This document shows, one piece after another, positions 26,230-33,950 of a DNA stretch of 64,000 nucleotides. Position 1 is the first letter of the stretch, and every line of letters begins with the position of its first letter. A program made the translations under genes and the position numbers. The notes under the pieces were generated by a model. The model was not told where the DNA came from, ran no database searches, and was given only the letters and a program-made list of their open reading frames with translations. The stretch comes from Acidimicrobiales bacterium (lineage in GTDB: Bacteria > Actinomycetota > Acidimicrobiia > Acidimicrobiales > Aldehydirespiratoraceae): NCBI GenBank assembly GCA_029263215.1, contig JAJCXY010000051.1:23478-87477 (forward strand), read 5' to 3'.

Positions 26230-26904
26230 ATGGCGACGCTGCTAACGGTCGACGGCCACGAGCTCGACGCCTACGAGGTCCACCCCGAGGGTGCGGTTGC
26301 CTCGGTCGTGATCATTCAGGAGATCTTCGGCGTCAACGCTCACATTCGATCCGTCGTCGACCGCTACGCCGCTCTCGGGTTTCGAGCCATCGCACCTGCC
26401 CTGTTCGACCGGACCGAGCGCGGAGTCGAACTCGACTACGACTCAGAGGGAGTCGAACGAGGTCGAGACCTGAGGGCTGCACTCGAGTGGGACCACTCCG
26501 TGAGCGACATGGCCGCGGCAGTAGCCCACGTCGGCGCCACGGGCCCGGTCGCAGCGATCGGATATTGCTACGGAGGGAGCCTCGCCTGGCTGGCCGCCCA
26601 CTCCCTGCCCATCGCTGCAGCAGTCGGCTACTACGGCGGCCAGGTGCGCGAGTTCATCGACAAGGCGCCTCAGGTGCCGACCATGTTGCACTTTGGTGCT
26701 CTCGATCAGGCCATCCCGCTCGACGGTGTGCAGGAAGTGGCCGATCGCCATCTCGATGTCCCGGTTCATGTCTACGAGCAGGCCGGCCACGGTTTCAGCT
26801 GCGACGTGCGCGGCTCCTTCCACCCCGACTCCGCCGACCTCGCCCTGCAACGGACCCTGGCCTTTCTCGCCAGTGCCGATACAGCGTTCGCCGTAGCCGG
26901 CTGA
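26230..26904 (+). CDS. Dienelactone hydrolase family protein
   Basis: A 224-residue alpha/beta hydrolase of the dienelactone hydrolase family. The nucleophile motif is GYCYGGSLAWLAA with Cys in place of Ser, the acid is Asp in FGALDQAIPLD, and the His lies in QAGHGFSCDVRGSF. True dienelactone hydrolases use this Cys-Asp-His triad. A good AAGAGGGG ribosome site precedes the ATG. It leads the ligJ-ligK operon, ten bases before ligJ. The 4,5-cleavage pathway has no obligatory lactone step, so it may hydrolyse a lactone formed from a side reaction. Confidence 0.88.
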   Translation: MATLLTVDGHELDAYEVHPEGAVASVVIIQEIFGVNAHIRSVVDRYAALGFRAIAPALFDRTERGVELDYDSEGVERGRDLRAALEWDHSVSDMAAAVAHVGATGPVAAIGYCYGGSLAWLAAHSLPIAAAVGYYGGQVREFIDKAPQVPTMLHFGALDQAIPLDGVQEVADRHLDVPVHVYEQAGHGFSCDVRGSFHPDSADLALQRTLAFLASADTAFAVAG

Positions 26905-26914
26905 GGAGCGCCTC

Positions 26915-27922
26915 TTGATCATCGACTGTCATGGGCACTACACCACGACCCCCCCGGCGGTGGGTGAGTGGCGCGACACCCAGAAGGCGGCGGTCACAGC
27001 CGACCCGGCTCATGTCGGCGGGAAGGGCACTATCGACGTCTCCGACGATGCCCTTCGCGAAAGCGTCGAAGGGGCCCAGCTCAAGTTCCAACGCGAGCGA
27101 GGTACCGACATCACGATCTTCTCGCCGAGGGCGAGCTGGATGGGTCATCACATAGGCAACGAGCACACTTCCCGGTTCTGGACCGAACACCAAAACGAGC
27201 TGGTCCGTCGGGTCTGTGATCTCTACCCACACAACTTCGTGCCCGTCGCCCAGCTTCCCCAATCGCCGGGGGTCTCGATCAACAGCTCGGTTCGCGAGCT
27301 GCAACGCTGTGTCGAGGAGATGGACTTCATCGGCTGCAACGTCAACCCCGATCCCACGGGTGGATTCTGGACCGGCCCGCCGCTCTACGATCGCTACTGG
27401 TGGCCCCTGTGGGAGAAAATGCAGGAGCTCGACGTGCCGGGGATGATCCACGTATCGACCTCGTGCAACGACAACTTCTGGACCACCGGGTCGCATTATC
27501 TCGGCGCCGACACCACCGCTTTCGTTCAGGCGCTCACATCGGGCTTCATGAAGGACTTCCCCGGCTTGAGATGGGTCATCCCCCACGGAGGCGGCGCGGT
27601 TCCCTACCACTGGGGCCGCTTCAAGGGCATGGCTCAAGACCAGGGCTGGGATTTCGACGGGCTCCTAGACCACATCTGGTTCGACACGTGCGTCTATCAC
27701 CAGCCCGGTATCGACCTACTCACCGCTGTCGTTCCCGTCGACAACATCCTCTTCGCGTCGGAGATGGTGGGAGCGGTACGCGGTGTCGATCCCGACACCG
27801 GCAACCACTACGACGACACCCTGATCTATGTCGACGGCGCCGGTCTCACCGATCGCCAACGAAGCCAGATCTGCGACGACAACATCCGACGCGTCTACCC
27901 CCGACTCGGAGACGGTTCATGA
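26915..27922 (+). CDS. ligJ: 4-Oxalomesaconate hydratase
   Basis: A 335-residue member of the amidohydrolase superfamily (ACMSD/LigJ branch). Its first residues IIDCHGHYTTTPPAVGEW contain the HxH metal site and match LigJ closely. Further marks are NFVPVAQLPQSPG, GCNVNPDPTG, MIHVSTSC, WVIPHGGGAVPYHWGRF and the late FASEMVGAV. LigJ hydrates oxalomesaconate to 4-carboxy-4-hydroxy-2-oxoadipate. It starts at a TTG behind TGAGGAG. The stop overlaps the ligK start (ATGA). Other ACMSD-like decarboxylases are conceivable, but the N-terminus and the ligK neighbour favour LigJ. Confidence 0.92.
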   Translation: MIIDCHGHYTTTPPAVGEWRDTQKAAVTADPAHVGGKGTIDVSDDALRESVEGAQLKFQRERGTDITIFSPRASWMGHHIGNEHTSRFWTEHQNELVRRVCDLYPHNFVPVAQLPQSPGVSINSSVRELQRCVEEMDFIGCNVNPDPTGGFWTGPPLYDRYWWPLWEKMQELDVPGMIHVSTSCNDNFWTTGSHYLGADTTAFVQALTSGFMKDFPGLRWVIPHGGGAVPYHWGRFKGMAQDQGWDFDGLLDHIWFDTCVYHQPGIDLLTAVVPVDNILFASEMVGAVRGVDPDTGNHYDDTLIYVDGAGLTDRQRSQICDDNIRRVYPRLGDGS

Positions 27923-28626
27923 CCAACGCCCACGGACCTCGTCATGTGGTGGTCCGCAACATCGAGAGAGCTCCCCTCACGGTGCTCGATCAGCTCGCCA
28001 CCGTCGGCACCGCCACCGTGCACGAAGCCATCGGCCGGCGTGGCTACGTCGGCCCCCACATCACCCCCATCCAGCAGGGCACGAAGATCGCGGGCTCCGC
28101 GATAACCGTGCTCACCCACCCCGGCGACAACGGCATGATCCATGCCGCAGTGGAGCAGTGCACCGCCGGCGACATCCTCGTCGTGGCGAGCACTGCCCCT
28201 TCCACCCACGGCATGTTCGGCGACCTATTGGCCGCATCGCTGATGACGCGCGGGGTTCGGGGCCTGGTGATAGATGCCGGAGTGCGCGATACCGCCGACC
28301 TGCGTGAGATGGGATTCCCGGTCTGGTCACAGCACGTTTCGTGTCAGGGCACGGTGAAGAACACACCCGGCTCGGTCAACGTGCCGATCCGACTCGGTGA
28401 GCAGATGGTCGACCCCGGCGATGTGGTTTGTGCCGACGATGACGGGGTCGTCGTGGTGGCGCGCCGGGAAGCCGACTGGGCCCTTGAAGAGTCCAACGAG
28501 CGGCTGGCCAACGAAGAGCAGATGAGGTCGAGACTCGGTGCCGGTGAGCTGGGCCTCGACATCTACGGACTGCGCGACAAGCTCGCCGCGCTGGGGGTCG
28601 AGTGGGTCGACACGCTCGACGGCTGA
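27919..28626 (+). CDS. ligK: 4-Carboxy-4-hydroxy-2-oxoadipate aldolase (RraA-like)
   Basis: A 235-residue class II pyruvate aldolase of the HMG/CHA aldolase (RraA-like) family. It has VHEAIGRRGYVG at the N-terminus, GDILVVAST, GDLLAASLMTRGVRGLVIDAGVRDTADLREMGFPVW with the substrate-binding RD pair, and the metal-side VDPGDVVCADDDGVVVV. It splits the C7 acid to pyruvate and oxaloacetate, the last step of protocatechuate 4,5-cleavage. The ATG at 27919 overlaps the ligJ stop, which fixes the start. Confidence 0.93.
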   Translation: MTNAHGPRHVVVRNIERAPLTVLDQLATVGTATVHEAIGRRGYVGPHITPIQQGTKIAGSAITVLTHPGDNGMIHAAVEQCTAGDILVVASTAPSTHGMFGDLLAASLMTRGVRGLVIDAGVRDTADLREMGFPVWSQHVSCQGTVKNTPGSVNVPIRLGEQMVDPGDVVCADDDGVVVVARREADWALEESNERLANEEQMRSRLGAGELGLDIYGLRDKLAALGVEWVDTLDG

Positions 28627-28650
28627 CGACAGAAGCAGGGTTGGCTTCGC

Positions 28651-29445
28651 TCAGCCGGCGAGGAGAAGACCGATCTGGCGGCTCTGAGCCACGAGGTCTC
28701 CACTGGAGTCCCACAGGCGTCCCGATTCGATGAGCCGACCGTCGTGGAGATCGTCGCACTCGAACCGGGCACACAACCATCCCGGTGCCGGTCGGCGGCG
28801 AACGTGAACCGTGAGTTCCACTGTGGGGACCCAGCCGACCCGACCCATGAGAGAGAACACCGATGGGGGAAAGGCGTCGGCGAAAAAGGGTAGAGCCATT
28901 GCGGTGGGCTCGGTGCCGTCGGCGAAGCGGATCCAACCTTCGAGTTCGGCCAGGTGGTGAGTGCCCGCGCCGGCGTGTTCCGGCCTGATCCTCACATCGG
29001 TGCGTTCCATGATCGGGAGATCGACCCCCTGTTCCATCCCGGATCGGATCAGGCATTCGTCGGGTGGCGGTAGATCAGGGGGAGGCGACGTGATGTCGTG
29101 CGCAGACACCGTGGCGCTCCCCAGATCGCCGAACGCGGCGAGCACGGTGAGGCGACTCTTGCCCTCTTGGCTGAGGGATCCGCTGGCACTGGTGAGGGTG
29201 CGCCCGGCCCGGAGCACTTCGGCCCGCACCTCACCGTCGAGGTCGCCCTTGCTGGGCCGAAAGAAGTGGGTTGTCACGGTGACCGGGTCGGGCTGGCTGG
29301 CCAGCTCCTGCACCGCTCGAAGCACCGGCGACAGGGCGTAGCCGCCGTTGCTGTTCTCGCCGATGTTCCAATGCCTCGAGAGTCGCGTCGACCAGCGTCC
29401 GGGTTCGACGCGCTCGATGCTGGTCTCGTCGTAGAAGTGGGACAT
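28651..29445 (-). CDS. Thioesterase-family (double hotdog, TesB-like) protein
   Basis: A 264-residue acyl-CoA thioesterase-like protein with two hotdog units. The first has NIGENSNGGYALSPVLRA and VTVTTHFFRPSKGDLDGEV. The second has LPFFADAFPPSVFSLMG and VPTVELTVHVRRRPAPGWLCARFE. It lies 20 bases behind the GntR regulator on the same strand. Its role in the aromatic pathway is not obvious, as that pathway uses no CoA esters. Hydrolysis of an aromatic acyl-CoA feeding the pathway is possible. Confidence 0.83.
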   Translation of the reverse strand: MSHFYDETSIERVEPGRWSTRLSRHWNIGENSNGGYALSPVLRAVQELASQPDPVTVTTHFFRPSKGDLDGEVRAEVLRAGRTLTSASGSLSQEGKSRLTVLAAFGDLGSATVSAHDITSPPPDLPPPDECLIRSGMEQGVDLPIMERTDVRIRPEHAGAGTHHLAELEGWIRFADGTEPTAMALPFFADAFPPSVFSLMGRVGWVPTVELTVHVRRRPAPGWLCARFECDDLHDGRLIESGRLWDSSGDLVAQSRQIGLLLAG

Positions 29446-29465
29446 GCCGGGCAGTATGGCGCGAG

Positions 29466-30107
29466 TCAGGTCGGGCCGGCGTCGCCCCAGCGGCGCAGCA
29501 CCTCGATCACCGAACGAAGATGGGCGTCCATTGCGGCCGCGGCGCCGGGCTCGTCGTGGTTTTCGATGGCTGAAGCGATTGCCGCGTGCTGCTCGACTGA
29601 GTGGGCGGCACGCCCGGGCATTATCGCGAGCCGGTATTGGTGGTGGGCGGCACGGTCGCGCAGGTTGGCCACCAGCTCGGCCGCCACGGAATGGCCGCTC
29701 ATCTCGCGGAGCCTGCGATGGAACTGCTGGTTGAGTTCGGCGTAAGTGCTGTTGCTCTCTCCCGCCACGGCTTTACGCATGTCGGCCACGACCCGGTTGA
29801 GTGCCACCCGTTCCTCGGCGTTCGCGTTGCGGGCGGCGTGGGCGGCTATCAGGCTCTCGAGGGCACCGCGGGCCTCGGTGATCTGGATTGCCTCGGCCAC
29901 TGAGATCCGTCGCACTGTTGCGCCGCGGTTGGCCTCGCGGTCGACCAGCCCCTCGCTGCTGAGCTCCACCAGGGCAGCTCGAACGGTGGCCCGTCCGCAG
30001 TCGTAGCGCTGGGTGAGCTGGAGTTCGACCAGGCGATCACCGGGAGGGAAGGCGCCATTGAGGATGTCGTGGCGAAGGTCGTCGGTGATTGTGTCGGTAC
30101 GCGTCAT
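29466..30107 (-). CDS. GntR-family (FCD domain) transcriptional regulator, probable regulator of the lig genes
   Basis: A 213-residue FadR/FCD-type regulator. The N-terminal winged helix spans residues 1-70 (PPGDRLVELQLTQRYDCGRATVRAALVELSSEGLV) and the C-terminal FCD domain carries AELNQQFHRRL and SVEQHAAIASAIENHD. The ATG at 30107 gives a standard N-terminus; a TTG at 30170 inside the operator would add 21 atypical residues and was rejected. It is divergent from ligC, and operator 2 lies between them, so autoregulation plus control of ligC is likely. The other two operators sit before the remaining lig units. Confidence 0.9.
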   Translation of the reverse strand: MTRTDTITDDLRHDILNGAFPPGDRLVELQLTQRYDCGRATVRAALVELSSEGLVDREANRGATVRRISVAEAIQITEARGALESLIAAHAARNANAEERVALNRVVADMRKAVAGESNSTYAELNQQFHRRLREMSGHSVAAELVANLRDRAAHHQYRLAIMPGRAAHSVEQHAAIASAIENHDEPGAAAAMDAHLRSVIEVLRRWGDAGPT

Positions 30108-30159
30108 TGTCTCTCTGGGTGGACTGGAGCCGGCTCGCAGGCCGTGTAGATCCACGACT

Positions 30160-30171
30160 ATTGTTGACAAT
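30160..30171. promoter_or_regulatory. Putative GntR operator 2, ATTGTTGACAAT
   Basis: It lies between the divergent gntR (start 30107) and ligC (start 30205) genes. It is the exact reverse complement of operator 1. Its position about 50 bases from gntR and 34 bases from ligC suits repression of both. Confidence 0.8.
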
Positions 30172-30204
30172 CATGTCGCCAATCAAGCCACGTGAGGTGG
30201 ACAG

Positions 30205-31143
30205 ATGAAAATCGTGATGGCCGGTGAGGGAGCGATCGCTCGCAAACACCTGGCCGGAATCGAGCGGATCGACGGTGTCGAGGTCGTCTCACTCGCCGGG
30301 GGCAACCCTGCCGATACCGAAGCCTTGGCCCAGGAGCTGGGAATCGAGCACTGGTCTCTCGATCTCGACGAATGTCTGAGCCGGTCCGGAGTCGAGGCCG
30401 CGATTCTCACGACCCCCACCCAGATGCACGCCACCCAGGCGATCCAGGTGCTCGAGGCCGGAAAGCACGTGCTCGTCGAGATCCCGATGGCCGACAATCT
30501 CGCCGACTCCCAGCGACTCGTCGATGTGGCCGACTCGTCATCGCTCACTGCGATGGCGTGCCACACCCGCCGCTTCAACCCATCTCACCAGTGGGTGCAC
30601 AACCGAATCACTTCCGGTGAGCTGAAGCTCCAGCACCTTGTTGTCGAGACCTACTTCTTCCGCCGGGAAAACAAGAATGCGCTCGGTCAGGCCCGCACCT
30701 GGACCGATCACCTCCTCTGGCATCATGCTTGTCACACCGTTGATCTGTTTCAGTACCAGACGGGCGAGGTGGCCGACCGGGTGGCGGCCTTGCAGGGGCC
30801 CGAGCATCCCGAACTCGGCATTGCCATGGACATGACCATCGGGCTCACCGTCGCGTCGGGGGCCGTGTGCTCGCTGGCCCTGTCGTTCAACAACGACGGG
30901 CCGCTCGGCACCTTCTTTCGCTACATCTGCGACAACGGCACCTACATTGCCCGCTACGACGAGCTCATAGACGGCAGCGGTGAGTCGATCGACGTGTCGA
31001 AGGTGGATGTGTCGATGGATGGGATCGAACTCCAGGATCGCGAGTTCTTCGCGGCGATCGATGAGGGGCGCGAGCCCAACGGCTCGGTGCGGCAGTGCCT
31101 AGACGCCATGACCACGCTCGACCGACTGGAACAGACCTTATGA
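30205..31143 (+). CDS. ligC: 4-Carboxy-2-hydroxymuconate-6-semialdehyde dehydrogenase
   Basis: A 312-residue Gfo/Idh/MocA-family NAD(P)-dependent dehydrogenase. The N-terminal Rossmann fold begins KIVMAGEGAIARKHLAGI, with ILTTPTQMHATQAIQVLEAG and GKHVLVEIPMAD. The C-terminal domain has ACHTRRFNPSHQWVHN, YFFRRENKNALG, RTWTDHLLWHHACHTVDL and FNNDGPLGTFFRYICDNGT, which follow sphingomonad LigC almost word for word. It oxidises the hemiacetal of the ring-fission product to 2-pyrone-4,6-dicarboxylate. The stop overlaps the next gene by four bases. Confidence 0.94.
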   Translation: MKIVMAGEGAIARKHLAGIERIDGVEVVSLAGGNPADTEALAQELGIEHWSLDLDECLSRSGVEAAILTTPTQMHATQAIQVLEAGKHVLVEIPMADNLADSQRLVDVADSSSLTAMACHTRRFNPSHQWVHNRITSGELKLQHLVVETYFFRRENKNALGQARTWTDHLLWHHACHTVDLFQYQTGEVADRVAALQGPEHPELGIAMDMTIGLTVASGAVCSLALSFNNDGPLGTFFRYICDNGTYIARYDELIDGSGESIDVSKVDVSMDGIELQDREFFAAIDEGREPNGSVRQCLDAMTTLDRLEQTL

Positions 31144-31979
31144 CCGGACGCCACGCCATCAAGACCCCACCCCATCACGCCACCTGGAACGAGTTCCTCG
31201 ACATCTGGCGGACCGCCGACGACATCGAGGTATTCGAGTCGGCGTGGAACTGGGACCACTTCTACCCCTTGGCACCGCCCTACGACGGACCCAACCTCGA
31301 GGGCTGGACAATGCTCGCCGCTCTGGCCCAAGCCACCTCACGTATCCGCATCGGGGCCATGGTCAACGGCATGCATCACCGCCACCCCGCGGTCACCGCC
31401 AACATGGCCGCCACCCTCGACCACATCTCCGACGGTCGTTTCGAGCTCGGTATGGGGGCGGGTTGGAACTTCATGGAGTCCGATGCCTACGGCATGCCCC
31501 TCGGCGAGCTCCGTGATCGCTCCGACCGGCTCGAGGAGGGCATGGAGGTGATCGTCTCCCTGCTCAAGAACACCACTACCACCCACAAGGGTCGTTTCTT
31601 CCAACTCACCGACGCCTGGTGCGAACCAAAGCCGATCCAGCAACACATCCCGATCGTGATCGGCGGCAAGGGCCGCCAACGCACCCTCCGTACCGTGGCC
31701 CGTCTTGCCGATCAGTGGGACATCACCTTCCCCGAAGACCCGCCCGAGTGGCTCGAGCTCGACGAAGTGCTCCGCGACCACTGCGACAAGGTCGGTCGGG
31801 ACCAGTCCGAGATCGCCCGTTCGGTGCATCTCGGCTTCGCCGCCGACGACGATCCGGCAGCCCTCGCCGACAAGGCCGCGTCCTTCTTCGAGGCCGGGGT
31901 CGACATAGTCGTCTGGTCGTGGCGAGGCGACCTCGATCTGGCCCGCCTCGAACCCCTGGCCACCGCACTGGCCAACTAG
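31140..31979 (+). CDS. Luciferase-like (LLM class) flavin/F420-dependent oxidoreductase
   Basis: A 279-residue LLM-class TIM-barrel enzyme. Segments include VFESAWNWDHFYPL, RIRIGAMVNGMHHRHPAVTANMAATLDHISDGRFELGMGAGWNFMESDAYG, and IPIVIGGKGRQRTLRTVARLADQWDITFPE. It is coupled to ligC by ATGA and so shares its regulation. The known pathway contains no such enzyme. It might reduce an intermediate or oxygenate a pathway-entry substrate. The C-terminus is short relative to the 345-residue paralogue at the left end. Confidence 0.86.
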   Translation: MTGRHAIKTPPHHATWNEFLDIWRTADDIEVFESAWNWDHFYPLAPPYDGPNLEGWTMLAALAQATSRIRIGAMVNGMHHRHPAVTANMAATLDHISDGRFELGMGAGWNFMESDAYGMPLGELRDRSDRLEEGMEVIVSLLKNTTTTHKGRFFQLTDAWCEPKPIQQHIPIVIGGKGRQRTLRTVARLADQWDITFPEDPPEWLELDEVLRDHCDKVGRDQSEIARSVHLGFAADDDPAALADKAASFFEAGVDIVVWSWRGDLDLARLEPLATALAN

Positions 31980-32017
31980 CCCCCAAATTGAGGCGACTTT
32001 CCCACCCTCACGGTGGG
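31980..32017 (+). repeat. Left inverted terminal repeat of the AbiEi/DUF559 cassette
   Basis: This 38-base end begins at the base after the TAG stop of the LLM gene. It matches the reverse complement of 33039-33077 at 32 positions with one gap. The core is AAATTGAGGCG, then TTTCC, ACC and ACGGT blocks. Inside it, TTCCCACC and GGTGGGAA can form a hairpin that could also stop transcription. Confidence 0.75.
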
Positions 32018-32121
32018 AATTCGCGCCAAGAACGGTGGTCTCCGTTGCGGGGTGGATCCGGCTGCGGTCCACGGCAGGCTGAGCATCACCTCCCCTCCGG
32101 TATCTACCGCGCAGGGGAAAC

Positions 32122-33030
32122 ATGTCTGACGAGAAGATCGAGTCTCGATTTCGTGGCCAACATGGGGTCGTCAGTAGGGCGCAAGCTCTCGAAGCGGGCC
32201 TGACCGACCGCCAGATCGACCGCCGGGTTGCGTCCGGGCGATGGGTGCGGGTCCGGCGCGGTGTCTATCGACACGCTGCGGTGCGTCCGACATGGAAGGG
32301 CAACCTGCTCGGCGCTTGCCTCGCCACTGGCGGTCTGGCGAGTCATCGGGCCGCGGCCTATCTACATGGGATCGACGGGTTTCGAGCAGTCCAGCTCGAG
32401 GTGGTGGTCGCCCATGGCCGATGGCGCCAGCTCCCGGGTGTCCGGCTCCATCAGACAACCCAGATCGAACGCGCCGGTCCGATCGATCGCGACAAGATTC
32501 CCTGCACCGGACTGGCTCGAACCCTCATCGACCTCGGCGCCGTTGTGTCGATGCGCCGCATGGAGAGTGCCTTCGACTGTGTCCTGCGAGAAGGCAAACT
32601 CGAGATCCCGGCTCTCTACGCAAACCTGATCAGCCATGCCCGTCGTGGCCGCGATGGTTGCGGACCGTATCGAGAGGTGCTCGAGGCCCGCGGTGGTGAA
32701 GAACGCGTGCCGCTCAGCGATTGGAGCCGGATGGTGTCCGAGCTCCTAGTCGACCATGGTTTGGCCGAGCCGGTGCTCGAGCATCGAATCCGCGACCGGA
32801 ATGGCCGATTTCTTGGTCAGGCCGATCTCGCCTACCCGCATGACCGCGTTGTGATCGAGCTCGACAGCATTCGGTGGCATCTCAATCGTGAATCGTTCGA
32901 AGGCGACCGGCGTCGCTGGAATCGGTTCGTGATCGCGGGCTGGACTGCGCTTGCTTTCAGTTGGGCCGACTTCGTCGACCGGCCGCTTGACCTGGTGTCC
33001 GACGTAGCAACCGCACTCACCCGATCTTGA
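32122..33030 (+). CDS. AbiEi-type winged-helix protein with DUF559/Vsr-like nuclease-fold C-terminus
   Basis: A 302-residue protein. The N-terminal winged helix (residues 10-55, GVVSRAQALEAGLTDRQIDRRVASGRWVRV then RRGVYRHAA) is that of type IV antitoxin AbiEi proteins. The middle part (ASHRAAAYLHGIDGF, GLARTLIDLGAVV) is also AbiEi-like. The C-terminus (GQADLAYPHDRVVIELDSIRWH) resembles the PD-(D/E)xK core of DUF559/Vsr proteins, with D...ExD spacing. No toxin partner (AbiEii) lies beside it. Such solitary genes are common in actinobacteria and their role is unknown. Defence is a guess. Confidence 0.8.
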   Translation: MSDEKIESRFRGQHGVVSRAQALEAGLTDRQIDRRVASGRWVRVRRGVYRHAAVRPTWKGNLLGACLATGGLASHRAAAYLHGIDGFRAVQLEVVVAHGRWRQLPGVRLHQTTQIERAGPIDRDKIPCTGLARTLIDLGAVVSMRRMESAFDCVLREGKLEIPALYANLISHARRGRDGCGPYREVLEARGGEERVPLSDWSRMVSELLVDHGLAEPVLEHRIRDRNGRFLGQADLAYPHDRVVIELDSIRWHLNRESFEGDRRRWNRFVIAGWTALAFSWADFVDRPLDLVSDVATALTRS

Positions 33031-33038
33031 TGCCGAAA

Positions 33039-33077
33039 CCGACCGTCACGGTAGGAAACCCGCCTCAATTTCGGGGG
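33039..33077 (-). repeat. Right inverted terminal repeat of the AbiEi/DUF559 cassette
   Basis: This is the reverse-strand partner of 31980-32017, ending at the base before the ligI stop codon (33078-33080). It also contains the short dyad ACCGT-C-ACGGT. Confidence 0.75.
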
Positions 33078-33950
33078 TTAGCGGAAGGGGAAGAGATGGC
33101 TGGGGTTGTCGACGAGGATCTGATGCCGGGTGGCTTCGTCGGGGGCGAAGGCGGCGAGTAGGTCGATGAGGTCTCCGTCGTCTGGCATGTGGCGCACATT
33201 GGGGTGGGGCCAGTCGGTACCCCAGAGAATCCGGTCCGGCGCGGCCTCGATGAGGACTCGGGCGTAGGGCACGACATCGTCGTAGGGAGGGGACCCCTCA
33301 CCGGTCAGCCGCTCGGCGCCGGAGATCTTCACCCACGCCCGGTCGTCGTCGAGCAGCTTGAGCAGGGCCTGGAACGGGGCTTGCCCGACTCCGCCTTCGA
33401 CGGGCACGCGGGCCATGTGATCGATCACATACGGGCAGGGCATTTGATCGAGCAGATCGGCATATCGGGGTAGGTCGTGGGCATCGAAGTGCAACACGAT
33501 GTGCCACCCGAGGGGAACGACCCGGTTGACGAGGCGCCAGTAGGTCTCGAGGTCGGGGGCGCCACCGAGGTGGGCCACGAAGTTGAACCGCGTACCGCGA
33601 ACTCCGACCTCGTGGAGCTCCTCGATCTCGGCATCGGTGGTGTTGTCGTCGATCATCGCCACACCCGCGTAGCGGCCACCGCCTCGGCGAATGGCATCGA
33701 CCATTGCCGCGTTGTCGGTGCCGTGGCAGCTTGCCTGCACGAAGACGGCGCGGGAAAGACCCAGTGTGGTCTGGAGCGTTTCGAACTTCTCCAGGCCTGA
33801 ATCGGGTGGGGTGTAGGCCCGCTTGTCGGCGAAGGGGAACCGGTGGGCGGGGCCGAAGATGTGGCAGTGGGCGTCGCAGGCGTCGGCCGGTGGGGTGTAG
33901 GCGGTTGGCCGATGGGGGTTGGGGTGGGGTCCCGGAATTGGTTTTGTCAT
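33078..33950 (-). CDS. ligI: 2-Pyrone-4,6-dicarboxylate hydrolase
   Basis: A 290-residue amidohydrolase-superfamily lactonase. Motifs are DACDAHCHIFGPAHRFPF (HxH near residue 28), FVQASCHGTDNAAMVDAI, GVRGTRFNFVAHLGG, PYVIDHMARVP and ILWGTDWPHPNVRHMPDDGDL (catalytic Asp). These match LigI, which opens the pyrone ring to oxalomesaconate. The start overlaps the PrpF-type tautomerase stop (ATGA). The ORF could extend upstream but only inside that gene. Confidence 0.94.
   Translation of the reverse strand: MTKPIPGPHPNPHRPTAYTPPADACDAHCHIFGPAHRFPFADKRAYTPPDSGLEKFETLQTTLGLSRAVFVQASCHGTDNAAMVDAIRRGGGRYAGVAMIDDNTTDAEIEELHEVGVRGTRFNFVAHLGGAPDLETYWRLVNRVVPLGWHIVLHFDAHDLPRYADLLDQMPCPYVIDHMARVPVEGGVGQAPFQALLKLLDDDRAWVKISGAERLTGEGSPPYDDVVPYARVLIEAAPDRILWGTDWPHPNVRHMPDDGDLIDLLAAFAPDEATRHQILVDNPSHLFPFR

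Larger units (their letters stand above)
31980..33077 (+). mobile_element. Inverted-repeat-bounded cassette carrying an AbiEi/DUF559-type gene
   Basis: A 1098-base unit with a single gene and 38-39-base imperfect terminal inverted repeats fills exactly the space between the stop codons of two convergent genes (LLM enzyme and ligI). It splits the otherwise continuous protocatechuate genes. A possible TAGC duplication flanks it but overlaps the stop codons and is weak. No transposase is present, so mobility would be in trans or by recombination. The alternative is a gene with two similar terminators. Confidence 0.5.

Noticed and set aside
30108..30170. Earlier TTG start for the GntR regulator
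   Set aside because: It would lie inside the operator and add 21 residues not found in the family; ATG 30107 gives the standard length.
31976..33083. TAGC target-site duplication around the AbiEi cassette
   Set aside because: The flanking TAGC coincides with stop codons and has an extra base on one side, so it is not convincing evidence of transposition.
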